DNA of 7,084 nucleotides from Spirochaetaceae bacterium (GTDB taxonomy: Bacteria > Spirochaetota > Spirochaetia > Treponematales > Treponemataceae): positions 1 through 7,084 of the forward strand of contig JAFNZQ010000169.1 of assembly GCA_017382775.1 (NCBI GenBank), written 5' to 3'. The notes beneath the pieces are model-generated. The model was given only the letters and a program-made list of their open reading frames with translations, made no database searches and was not told where the DNA came from. Both the position numbers and the translations under genes were made by a program. Positions 1 to 6,219 of this stretch are shown here, piece after piece (the first letter of the stretch is position 1; each line of letters starts with the position of its first letter).

Positions 1-1
1 A

Positions 2-103
2 TCAAATTCATCAAAAAGTAAGAAAGCCAAAGAGTGGGGAATCACAATCATGAAAGAAGAGGACTTCATGGCTCTTTTTGAAAACGAGGCACCGAAGTAT
101 TAA
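2..103 (+). CDS. C-terminal tail of a BRCT-domain protein, probably NAD-dependent DNA ligase (LigA), 5' partial
   Basis: An open frame enters at base 2 and ends at TAA 101-103, leaving 33 residues. The pattern [20 protein letters not shown] matches the end of a BRCT domain: a Ser/Lys-rich helix, a 'KAxExGI' turn, a short strand, then an acidic 'EEdFxxL' helix. In bacteria this ending is most often that of LigA, which seals nicks during replication and repair using NAD+, with BRCT as its last domain. Other BRCT proteins, such as exonuclease-BRCT fusions, cannot be excluded because no catalytic domain is visible. The stop codon overlaps the stop of the convergent ABC ATPase gene. BRCT assignment is fairly secure; LigA is inference. 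Confidence 0.6.
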   Translation, partial: SNSSKSKKAKEWGITIMKEEDFMALFENEAPKY

Positions 104-846
104 AATTGGATTTGACCTAAAAAATCCTTTAACCTGGGATTTTGAGGGTTTTCAAAAATTTCTCGGGGCGTTCCTTCCTCGGCGATAACGCCTTGCTCCA
201 CAAAAAGAATTCGCGTTCCCACATCGCGAGCAAAACGCATTTCGTGTGTAACCACAACCATGGTCATGCCTGTTTTGGCAAGATCATGCATTACGGACAG
301 TACTTCACCCACCATTTCGGGATCCAAAGCACTTGTGGGCTCGTCAAAGAGCATCACTTCCGGCTGCATGGCAAGGGCACGAACAATGGCTATTCGTTGT
401 TTTTGCCCACCGGAAAGTTGTCCCGGAAAAGCGTTTGCCTTTTCCACCAAACCCACGCGTTCCAAAAGTTCCATGGCCCTGTCTTTCACGACAGCCTCAT
501 TTTCTTTCTTCAAGCGAATGGGTGCGATGGTAATATTTTCCAACACCGATAAGTGGGGAAAAAGATTAAAATGCTGAAACACCATTCCGATTTTTTGTCG
601 ATAGGCATTTATTTTTCGTTCCCACAGACGATTGTTCTTTTCCTTTTGGGTAATCTCATTACCTTCGAAGAAAATTTGTCCGCTGTCCGGAATTTCAAGC
701 AAATTAAGGCAATGCAAAAAGGTACTTTTCCCACTACCGGAGGGACCAATCATCACCACAACCTCGCCTTTCTTTATTTCCGTACTGAGGCCTTTTAAAA
801 TATGCAATTTGCCGAAGCTTTTTTCCAATTTTTCGATTTTAATCAT
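100..846 (-). CDS. Polar amino acid ABC transporter, ATP-binding protein (GlnQ/HisP type)
   Basis: This 248-residue protein is the cytoplasmic motor of an amino acid importer, hydrolysing ATP to drive the permease encoded just upstream. All expected motifs are present: Walker [10 protein letters not shown] at 34-42, Q-loop Gln91 in the family-typical QHFNLFPH, signature LSGGQKQR at 144-151, Walker B VMLFDEP at 164-170, D-loop SALD, and switch His201 in THE. The QHFNLFPH and THEMxFAR strings are characteristic of the polar amino acid subfamily. Length is normal. I chose ATG 846 because it overlaps the end of the permease gene by 8 bases and [11 protein letters not shown] is the usual N-terminus; a TTG at 867 would add only 7 residues. 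AAGGA at 857-861 lies 10 bases upstream. Substrate cannot be read from the sequence. Confidence 0.95.
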   Translation of the reverse strand: MIKIEKLEKSFGKLHILKGLSTEIKKGEVVVMIGPSGSGKSTFLHCLNLLEIPDSGQIFFEGNEITQKEKNNRLWERKINAYRQKIGMVFQHFNLFPHLSVLENITIAPIRLKKENEAVVKDRAMELLERVGLVEKANAFPGQLSGGQKQRIAIVRALAMQPEVMLFDEPTSALDPEMVGEVLSVMHDLAKTGMTMVVVTHEMRFARDVGTRILFVEQGVIAEEGTPREIFENPQNPRLKDFLGQIQF

Positions 847-1531
847 TTTTTCGCATTCCTTTTTCAATGTGAGCCAATAACTTCGAAAGCGGGAAAGTAA
901 GGAAAAAATAAATCAATGCAGCAACAAGCAAAGGCTCAAAGGGTAAATAAGTGATACCACGAATTGTGTTCGCTTTGAACATGAGATCCGCAATTCCGAT
1001 GATGGAAACAATGGAAGATTCTTTTATTACAACCACAAACTCATTTCCCAAAGCCGGAAGAGAATTCCGGAGAGCTTGGGGAAGAATGATATAGTACATA
1101 GTTTGAAAATGGGAAAATCCCAAACTTCGCCCTGCTTTGGTCTGTCCACTGTCAATGGAGAGAATACCTCCGCGAAAAATTTCGCAAACATAGGCCGCAG
1201 AGTTTATTCCCATGGTTATAACTCCGGAAAGAAAGTCGGAAAACCGAAATCCCAACAGTTTATCCAAAACAGGGACTTCGGGAAAAACGATTCCCACACT
1301 TTGCAGTCCGAAATATATTATGAAAAGTTGTACAAGAAGAGGCGTTCCTCGAATAAATTCCACATAGGCGGTTGCCAAAATCCTCGGAACCCCGGAACGG
1401 CTTACTCGAGCAAAGGCGAGAAAAAGACCGATAAAGGTTCCCAACAGCACCGAGAACATTGCCAATATAACGGTGTTTTTGGCTCCAACGAGATAAAATG
1501 ACCAATATTTTTCCAAAAACGAAAAGTTCAT
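839..1531 (-). CDS. Polar amino acid ABC transporter, permease (HisM/GlnP type)
   Basis: This 230-residue inner-membrane protein forms the pore of an amino acid importer. About five hydrophobic segments are visible (roughly 15-41, 64-82, 101-118, 155-182 and 196-218). The family motif [12 protein letters not shown] lies at 59-70. [14 protein letters not shown] at 117-130 runs into the EAA-type loop [14 protein letters not shown] (130-143), the site that docks on the ATPase, followed by [15 protein letters not shown] and KESSI (170-174), where the family usually has KDTSL. I chose ATG 1531, not the upstream in-frame TTG 1567, because that TTG is part of a -35 hexamer and the predicted transcription start falls at the ATG. 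The downstream partner is the ATPase. No periplasmic binding protein gene is in the window, so it must be elsewhere. A single permease gene suggests a homodimer. Confidence 0.93.
   Translation of the reverse strand: MNFSFLEKYWSFYLVGAKNTVILAMFSVLLGTFIGLFLAFARVSRSGVPRILATAYVEFIRGTPLLVQLFIIYFGLQSVGIVFPEVPVLDKLLGFRFSDFLSGVITMGINSAAYVCEIFRGGILSIDSGQTKAGRSLGFSHFQTMYYIILPQALRNSLPALGNEFVVVIKESSIVSIIGIADLMFKANTIRGITYLPFEPLLVAALIYFFLTFPLSKLLAHIEKGMRKND
857..861 (-). promoter_or_regulatory. Shine-Dalgarno of the ABC ATPase gene, inside the permease gene
   Basis: On the minus strand AAGGA lies 10 bases before ATG 846, within the last codons of the permease gene. It favours 846 over the TTG at 867. With the 8-base overlap it suggests translational coupling of ATPase to permease. 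Confidence 0.55.
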
Positions 1532-1538
1532 TATAGGT

Positions 1539-1567
1539 ATTATCGTATAATTCGAAAATAAAGTCAA
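1539..1567 (-). promoter_or_regulatory. Sigma70-type promoter of the ABC permease/ATPase unit, predicted leaderless
   Basis: On the minus strand, TTGACT (1567-1562) is followed by a 17-base spacer and GATAAT (1544-1539). Each hexamer matches consensus at 5 of 6 positions. Seven bases then precede ATG 1531, so transcription should begin at or beside the start codon, and no Shine-Dalgarno is present there. A/T-rich sequence upstream of the -35 could act as an UP element. Existence of the promoter is inferred from sequence only. Confidence 0.75.
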
Positions 1568-1590
1568 GAGGATTTTGTATTTTTATGCAC

Positions 1591-1606
1591 TTTTTTTGCA
1601 AAAAAA
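1591..1606. repeat. Perfect A/T palindrome (seven T, GC, seven A) between the oxidoreductase gene and the ABC unit
   Basis: Seven T, GC and seven A form a 16-base perfect palindrome in the short gap between the two minus-strand units. With no loop and almost only A/T pairs it would be a poor terminator hairpin. It lies about 24-40 bases upstream of the permease -35 box, where bent A-tract DNA could aid the promoter. Function is unproven; the gap shows no other terminator. Confidence 0.3.
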
Positions 1607-1620
1607 TAATTTTTCCATTT

Positions 1621-2871
1621 TTAAGTTGGAACGATATCCACCGAAATTGCGGAATCTTGGGAAATATTCCATTGGGAAAAATCAAATTTTATGCATTCCA
1701 TTTCCGGCGGACGTAAAATGGGATATTTTTTTGCAAAAACATTCTTGCCATCAACAGTGATGCGAAAAGTTCCGTTTTTAATAAGGGATTTTGAACGAAA
1801 ATACACGGTTACATCTTGATTTCCATCACAATCCAGAAATGTGGGAACGGTAAATAACACATTGTTGCCCACATTTATGTTTACACCGCAATGTTTTCGA
1901 GGCTTACTCGCGTATTCCGCTGCAAATTTTCCCGCCATTTCCGCACCGTCACAGGCATAATCCACCAAATCGTGAACAAAACAGGCGTTTCCGCAGGAAA
2001 ACACTCCGTCAACGTTGGTCATGAAATTTTGGTTGCAAATGGGACCTTTGGTATTTCTATCTGTTGCTACACCCAATTTTTCCGCCAATTCGTTTTCGGG
2101 AATTAGCCCCACGGAGAGAATTAGGGTATCGCATTCCAATATTTCTTCTGTCCCGGGAATTGGTTGCATTCCGTCGTCCACACCGCAAATCTCCACCGCT
2201 GTAAGTCGCGAATCGCCGAAAACCCGAGTAACGGTTTTACGCAGATGAAGGGGAATTCCAAAATCGTTTAAACACTGGGAAATGTTGCGTTGCAGGCCCG
2301 ACGGTTCAGACTTTGCTTCGTAAACACCAAGGACTGTTCCTCCTTCCAAAGTCAGCCGTCTTGCCATAATAAGGCCTATATCGCCGGAACCTAAAATCAC
2401 CGTACGGCCGGCGGGCATTTCCCCCAAAAGGTTGGTTAAATGCTGGGCACATCCGGCTGTAAAAATCCCCGCGGGACGTGTTCCGTGAATAAAAACCTGT
2501 TTAGCCGTGCGTTCACGACAACCTGTTGCCAATATGAGGCTTTTGCAAGAAAAATGTTCGATTCCCCTATTTGAAACCACAGACAGGAAAAAACCATCGG
2601 GCTTTTTTTGAATTTCGGTAACGAAGGATTGGATGGCATAGGGAATTTCCAATCGGGAAAACTCATCTTCAATGAGATGAATGTATTCGGGACCGGTTAA
2701 AAGTTTCCCATAACGCATTTGCCCGAAACCGTCATTGATGCATTGTTTGAGAATTCCGCCCAAGCGCCCCTCACGCTCAATGAGAAACACAGAAGCGGCA
2801 TTTTTTTTAGCGGAAATGGCCGCGGTCAATCCGGCAGGTCCACCACCGATTACGATAACATCGTAATTCAT
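1621..2871 (-). CDS. FAD/NAD(P)-dependent oxidoreductase, partner of the GlpA-type dehydrogenase (GlpB-like role)
   Basis: This 416-residue flavoprotein belongs to the pyridine nucleotide-disulfide oxidoreductase superfamily. An N-terminal FAD Rossmann motif GGGPAG (9-14) is followed by ILATGCRER (113-121), a second dinucleotide fold with GSGDIG (161-166), and the C-terminal FAD motif VDGVFSCGNACFVHDLVDYA (287-306). The last ~95 residues form a beta-rich appendage with VYFRS and a PPEMECI stretch, which I recall as normal for this family. In anaerobes such proteins are encoded beside GlpA-type dehydrogenases and are thought to relay electrons from them. Here the genes overlap by four bases (ATGA), implying coupled translation and a joint complex. 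The CxxC pair of thioredoxin-reductase-type enzymes is not seen (Cys141 stands alone in TAGCAQHL). Exact acceptor unknown. Confidence 0.88.
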   Translation of the reverse strand: MNYDVIVIGGGPAGLTAAISAKKNAASVFLIEREGRLGGILKQCINDGFGQMRYGKLLTGPEYIHLIEDEFSRLEIPYAIQSFVTEIQKKPDGFFLSVVSNRGIEHFSCKSLILATGCRERTAKQVFIHGTRPAGIFTAGCAQHLTNLLGEMPAGRTVILGSGDIGLIMARRLTLEGGTVLGVYEAKSEPSGLQRNISQCLNDFGIPLHLRKTVTRVFGDSRLTAVEICGVDDGMQPIPGTEEILECDTLILSVGLIPENELAEKLGVATDRNTKGPICNQNFMTNVDGVFSCGNACFVHDLVDYACDGAEMAGKFAAEYASKPRKHCGVNINVGNNVLFTVPTFLDCDGNQDVTVYFRSKSLIKNGTFRITVDGKNVFAKKYPILRPPEMECIKFDFSQWNISQDSAISVDIVPT

Positions 2872-4589
2872 AGATTTTTCTCCTTCACCTTACCGAGGGA
2901 AATAAAGGAATTTTCATCGCCCTTTGTAATTTCCGAAAGTGGCTTCCCTGTATGTTCGGAAATAATTTTCATCACCAAGGGCATACAAAATCCACCTTGG
3001 CACCGTCCCATTCCCGGTCGCACTCGCCTTTTCACCCCATCAACGGAATGGACAGGTATGGGAGAATTAAGGGCATCGATAATTTCGCCCTTACTTATTT
3101 GCTCGCATCGGCACACAATTATTCCGTAATCCGGATTTTTTGCAATCATTTCCGAACGACTTTTTTCGTCCATGTCACGAATGCGAGGCGGCCCTTTGCG
3201 TATCGGGTTGAACCGAGGATTTTTTTCAACAGGTGTGTCGGAATTAAGGTAGTCGATACAAAGTTTTTCCACATCCAAGGCCACGACAGGTGCCGTGGTG
3301 AGACCGGGAGATTGGATGGCGGCACAATGGACGATATTTTTCGTACGTTTTCCCATTTCCACAATGAAGTCTTCCTCGAAGTTGGGAGCGCGAATTCCGG
3401 AAAAATAGGTGATAATATCCCGTTCACTTAGGGAAGGCAATGCAACACGTTGTTTATTAAACATGGCTGTTATACTTGCATGGGATGTGGAAAAGTCTTC
3501 TTTTTCAAAGGTTTCCTTGGCATCCGGCCCCACAAGGAGATTATCATCCACGGTGTGCAAAATGCCGCCACCCTTTGTGTGAGTTTCCCGTTTCAGTCCC
3601 AAAAGGGTTTTAAACGAAGTGATGGAATTTACCAAAGCGCCGCTTTTCCTATCGGTGATGGAATTGGTTCCCTTTCGAGGATGTATGGAAAAATATCGAT
3701 CCCCTGCCATTTCCGCCACATCATCGGCAAAGGCTCCGGCGGCATTTACCACGATTTTGGGGAAGATACGGCCGCGGTTTGTTTCCACTGAAAGAATTTT
3801 TCCCTCTTGCACCTCCATGGAAAGCACAACGGTGGAAAGGGAAACTTCCGCACCATTTTCCACGGCATTTTCCGCAAAAGCAATGGCAAGTCCATAAGGG
3901 CAAACGCAACCGGCTGTGGGAGAATAAAGGCCGTAAGCAAAGTCCTTGTTCACCATGGGCTCTTTTTCCTTCACTTCTCGTCCGCTTATAATCTTCGTTC
4001 CCTTAACTCCGCAAATAACTCGTCGCTGCCAGGCAAAAAACCTCATAATAAACTTGGTAGCGAGACCGAAAAATCCCACAACCTGACCACAACGCACAAA
4101 GGGAACATCCAAATCGGAACAAACCTTGTGGTAAATTTCATTGGCTTTAATCACATATTTTTGCTTCAAACTGCCTTTATTTAAGTCAACACCGGGATGT
4201 ACCTCACCGTCATTGCGGCCTGTGGCGTGAAGAGCAATATCGTATTCTTTGTCGATGAGCAAGGACTTTATGTTCCATTTTGAAAGTTCCCGTAAAATCG
4301 ATGTGCCGGAAATGCCGCCTCCGATTACCAAAACATCAACTTGCAAGCCATCCAGGGACTTGTCCTTGATGTTGGGAATACGCATTTTTCTCGGAACGCC
4401 ACCGGTAAAATTTATGTTATTCACCACATGGCGACCGGATTTTTTATCCACAGCCAATTTGCAAACCCGGACAATCTCTTCCCAAGAATCACTTTTGCCA
4501 CTCACAATTCGGGAAAACTCATCATCCTTGGCCGAGAAACGGGAAGAAAACTTATTTTTATAAATCTTATTTAATTTATTGATATCCAT
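2868..4589 (-). CDS. GlpA-type FAD-dependent glycerol-3-phosphate dehydrogenase-like protein with C-terminal BFD [2Fe-2S] domain
   Basis: Predicted to oxidise glycerol-3-phosphate to dihydroxyacetone phosphate, or a related substrate, passing electrons through FAD to the partner flavoprotein encoded next. Of 573 residues, about 1-82 match nothing I recognise. A DAO-type fold then begins with DVLVIGGGISG (85-95), followed by TGRNDGEVHPGVD (123-135), where relatives have a Ser/Asn-rich version. GIRAPNFEEDFIVE (398-411) and AAIQSPGLTTAP (423-434) are family hallmarks. The C-terminal BFD-like domain carries Cys493 and Cys495 (CRC) and Cys530 and Cys535 (CQGGFC), the expected 2Fe-2S ligands, with the hallmark VDGVKRRVRPGMGRCQGG. 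I chose ATG 4589; the in-frame TTG 4625 lies in the -35 box. The gene heads a two-gene unit. No glycerol kinase or facilitator is nearby, so substrate is the weakest part of the call. Confidence 0.87.
   Translation of the reverse strand: MDINKLNKIYKNKFSSRFSAKDDEFSRIVSGKSDSWEEIVRVCKLAVDKKSGRHVVNNINFTGGVPRKMRIPNIKDKSLDGLQVDVLVIGGGISGTSILRELSKWNIKSLLIDKEYDIALHATGRNDGEVHPGVDLNKGSLKQKYVIKANEIYHKVCSDLDVPFVRCGQVVGFFGLATKFIMRFFAWQRRVICGVKGTKIISGREVKEKEPMVNKDFAYGLYSPTAGCVCPYGLAIAFAENAVENGAEVSLSTVVLSMEVQEGKILSVETNRGRIFPKIVVNAAGAFADDVAEMAGDRYFSIHPRKGTNSITDRKSGALVNSITSFKTLLGLKRETHTKGGGILHTVDDNLLVGPDAKETFEKEDFSTSHASITAMFNKQRVALPSLSERDIITYFSGIRAPNFEEDFIVEMGKRTKNIVHCAAIQSPGLTTAPVVALDVEKLCIDYLNSDTPVEKNPRFNPIRKGPPRIRDMDEKSRSEMIAKNPDYGIIVCRCEQISKGEIIDALNSPIPVHSVDGVKRRVRPGMGRCQGGFCMPLVMKIISEHTGKPLSEITKGDENSFISLGKVKEKNL
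2880..2885 (-). promoter_or_regulatory. Strong Shine-Dalgarno of the FAD oxidoreductase gene
   Basis: AAGGAG on the minus strand lies 8 bases before ATG 2871, inside the end of the upstream dehydrogenase gene. It confirms the 2871 start and shows that this organism uses canonical ribosome binding sites inside operons, unlike at the operon heads here. Confidence 0.8.
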
Positions 4590-4596
4590 TTGAGTA

Positions 4597-4625
4597 ATTT
4601 TACCACAAAAATTAAAAAAAGTCAA
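4597..4625 (-). promoter_or_regulatory. Sigma70-type promoter of the dehydrogenase operon, predicted leaderless
   Basis: On the minus strand, TTGACT (4625-4620), a 17-base spacer and TAAAAT (4602-4597) are followed by seven bases and ATG 4589. Both hexamers match consensus 5 of 6. The predicted transcription start is at or next to the A of the start codon, and no convincing Shine-Dalgarno precedes it. The 50 bases separating this -35 from the divergent one (4626-4675) are A/T-rich with no clear operator. Confidence 0.75.
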
Positions 4626-4675
4626 ATTTTTCTTTCAGCTTATTTATCCCAAAGTTGGTTTTTTTTCGAAACTAC

Positions 4676-4704
4676 TTGACTTTTTTGGCCGATAATTGTA
4701 GCAT
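4676..4704 (+). promoter_or_regulatory. Sigma70-type promoter of the protease-rsmE operon, predicted leaderless
   Basis: TTGACT (4676-4681), a 17-base spacer and TAGCAT (4699-4704; 4 of 6 matches) end directly before ATG 4705 and six bases before ATG 4711. A normal -10 to start distance puts transcription initiation on the A of the second ATG. A GATAAT at 4691-4696 is an alternative -10, but it lies only 9 bases from this -35 and no good -35 sits at the right distance; it would fit ATG 4705 with a leader of one or two bases. Confidence 0.68.
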
Positions 4705-4710
4705 ATGAGT

Positions 4711-6219
4711 ATGAGTAGATTTCCCAAAACTTTTCAAGTAGTAATTGTGTTGGCTTTCTGTGCCTTTACCATTTTTGCCGCCAACACACCGAAGTTATTT
4801 GCCCAGCCCGTAGCCAACACAACGAATACTGATGCGCCGGGCAATCTCACGGTAATGAATTCCTATGCCGATGTGATACGGAATGTTTTATCCACCATAG
4901 AGGGTACTTATGTGGATAAAATTGATCCTAAAGTTCTGTATCAAGCTGCTCTAAAAGGAATGCTTGAAGCATTGGATGATCCCTACACAATGTACATGGA
5001 CATTTCCCAAACACGGGATATAAACGATACCACCACCGGCAATTTCGGCGGTGTGGGTTTGCAAATAACAAAGGCTACAAAAAGTACTAAAGAAGAACCG
5101 GCCTATGTGGAAGTTGCCTACCCGGTGGAAGACGGCCCGGGAAAACGAGCCGGAATTTTGCGTGGAGACTTACTCATTAAAATAAACGGACTTCCCACTG
5201 ATGAAATGGACATGAACAAGGTTCTCAGCCTTCTTCGCGGACCGGTGGGGCACTCTGTTTCCGTTACAATACGTCGCGGTAAATCCATGGAATTTGACGT
5301 AACCCTAATCCGAGACGTTATTGAAGTTCCCACCGTAAAGCACACCATGATTGGTGACGACATCGGCTACATCAAACTCATTGAATTTACACCGCAGACT
5401 CCCACGAGGGTTCAAGATGCCTTGGATAGTTTTGCGAAAAAAAATTATTCCCGACTGATACTTGACCTACGAAACAATCCCGGCGGACTTATCACCAGTG
5501 TGGTGAATGTGGTGGATAAGTTCATTGACTCCGGCGTAATTGTTTCCACCAAAGGACGAACACGATACAATATGATGAGTTATAAGGCTCGTCAAGAAAG
5601 GACAACTGTACCCAAGGATATATCCATTGTGGTACTTATAAACAAAGGCTCTGCCAGTGCTTCGGAAATTCTTGCCGGTGCCCTCAAAGACTATCACCGT
5701 GCTTATTTAATTGGGGAAAATTCCTACGGAAAGGGCTCCGTTCAACAGGTAATGCATCTTCCCTACGATGACGGAATGCGAATTACCACTGCCCGATACT
5801 ACACTCCCAGCGATGCCAATATCGACAAGGTGGGAATTCCACCGGACAGAGAGGTGAAACTTCCGGATATTACCGAAAACCAGGAAAAAACCTATGAGGC
5901 CCTTTATAATTCCAAGGTGATTCAAAAATATGTGGAAGATCATCCCAAAATGAGTGATGATGATGTAAAATCCTACGCCACAACTTTGAAAAAGGAATAT
6001 GATATTGACGAACGAATAATCAGGCGTCTCATAAACATCGAAAGATATAAACGAACGGAAGAGCCGCCCTACGATTTGGACTTTGACACACAATTAAACG
6101 CCGCCGTGACCATCTTACGGGAAGAAAATATGCCCAAACTGATTAGCGACACCAAAACCATACACGAGTTGCAAGATGAAGCGAAAGCCAAAGGTAAAGG
6201 CACCAAAGAAAAGAAATAA
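4711..6219 (+). CDS. S41-family carboxy-terminal processing peptidase (CtpA/Prc type)
   Basis: A 502-residue envelope protease that trims or degrades exported proteins from their C-termini. A short basic N-terminus and hydrophobic stretch (about 8-25) form a signal peptide or anchor. The N-terminal helical region contains ALDDPYTMYMD (87-97). A PDZ domain follows (about 112-200; FGGVGLQIT, AGILRGDLLIKINGLP), with LRNNPGGL (253-260) leading into the S41 core. Catalytic Ser316 is in GSASASEI, with Lys341 in YGKGSVQQ and Gln345, spaced as in characterised CtpB/Prc enzymes (25 and 29 residues). Beyond IPPD lies about 125 residues ending in a Lys-rich tail; its RLINIE...PYDLDFDTQL segment resembles spirochaetal homologues as I recall them. 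I chose ATG 4711 from the promoter; ATG 4705 would add two residues. The gene heads an operon with rsmE. Confidence 0.94.
   Translation: MSRFPKTFQVVIVLAFCAFTIFAANTPKLFAQPVANTTNTDAPGNLTVMNSYADVIRNVLSTIEGTYVDKIDPKVLYQAALKGMLEALDDPYTMYMDISQTRDINDTTTGNFGGVGLQITKATKSTKEEPAYVEVAYPVEDGPGKRAGILRGDLLIKINGLPTDEMDMNKVLSLLRGPVGHSVSVTIRRGKSMEFDVTLIRDVIEVPTVKHTMIGDDIGYIKLIEFTPQTPTRVQDALDSFAKKNYSRLILDLRNNPGGLITSVVNVVDKFIDSGVIVSTKGRTRYNMMSYKARQERTTVPKDISIVVLINKGSASASEILAGALKDYHRAYLIGENSYGKGSVQQVMHLPYDDGMRITTARYYTPSDANIDKVGIPPDREVKLPDITENQEKTYEALYNSKVIQKYVEDHPKMSDDDVKSYATTLKKEYDIDERIIRRLINIERYKRTEEPPYDLDFDTQLNAAVTILREENMPKLISDTKTIHELQDEAKAKGKGTKEKK

Noticed and set aside
113..130. TTGACC at about 114 (+) as a promoter element
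   Set aside because: It lies inside the 3' end of the ATPase gene with no properly spaced -10 box and no plus-strand gene downstream.
867..867. TTG 867 as start of the ABC ATPase
   Set aside because: It adds only seven residues (MKKECEK) outside the conserved N-terminus and lies further inside the permease gene; ATG 846 has an AAGGA 10 bases upstream.
142..880. Several plus-strand open frames of 66-136 codons opposite the ABC ATPase gene
   Set aside because: They lie antisense to a gene with all ABC motifs, lack family features and ribosome binding sites, and look like codon-bias shadows.
1591..1606. The A/T palindrome as a rho-independent terminator of the oxidoreductase gene
   Set aside because: It has no GC-rich stem, no room for a loop and no separate U-tract, so a stable terminator hairpin is unlikely.
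2719..4574. Plus-strand open frames up to 159 codons opposite the dehydrogenase gene
   Set aside because: The minus-strand frame carries clear FAD and 2Fe-2S motifs; the antisense frames have low-complexity or Cys/His-scattered sequence without recognisable domains.
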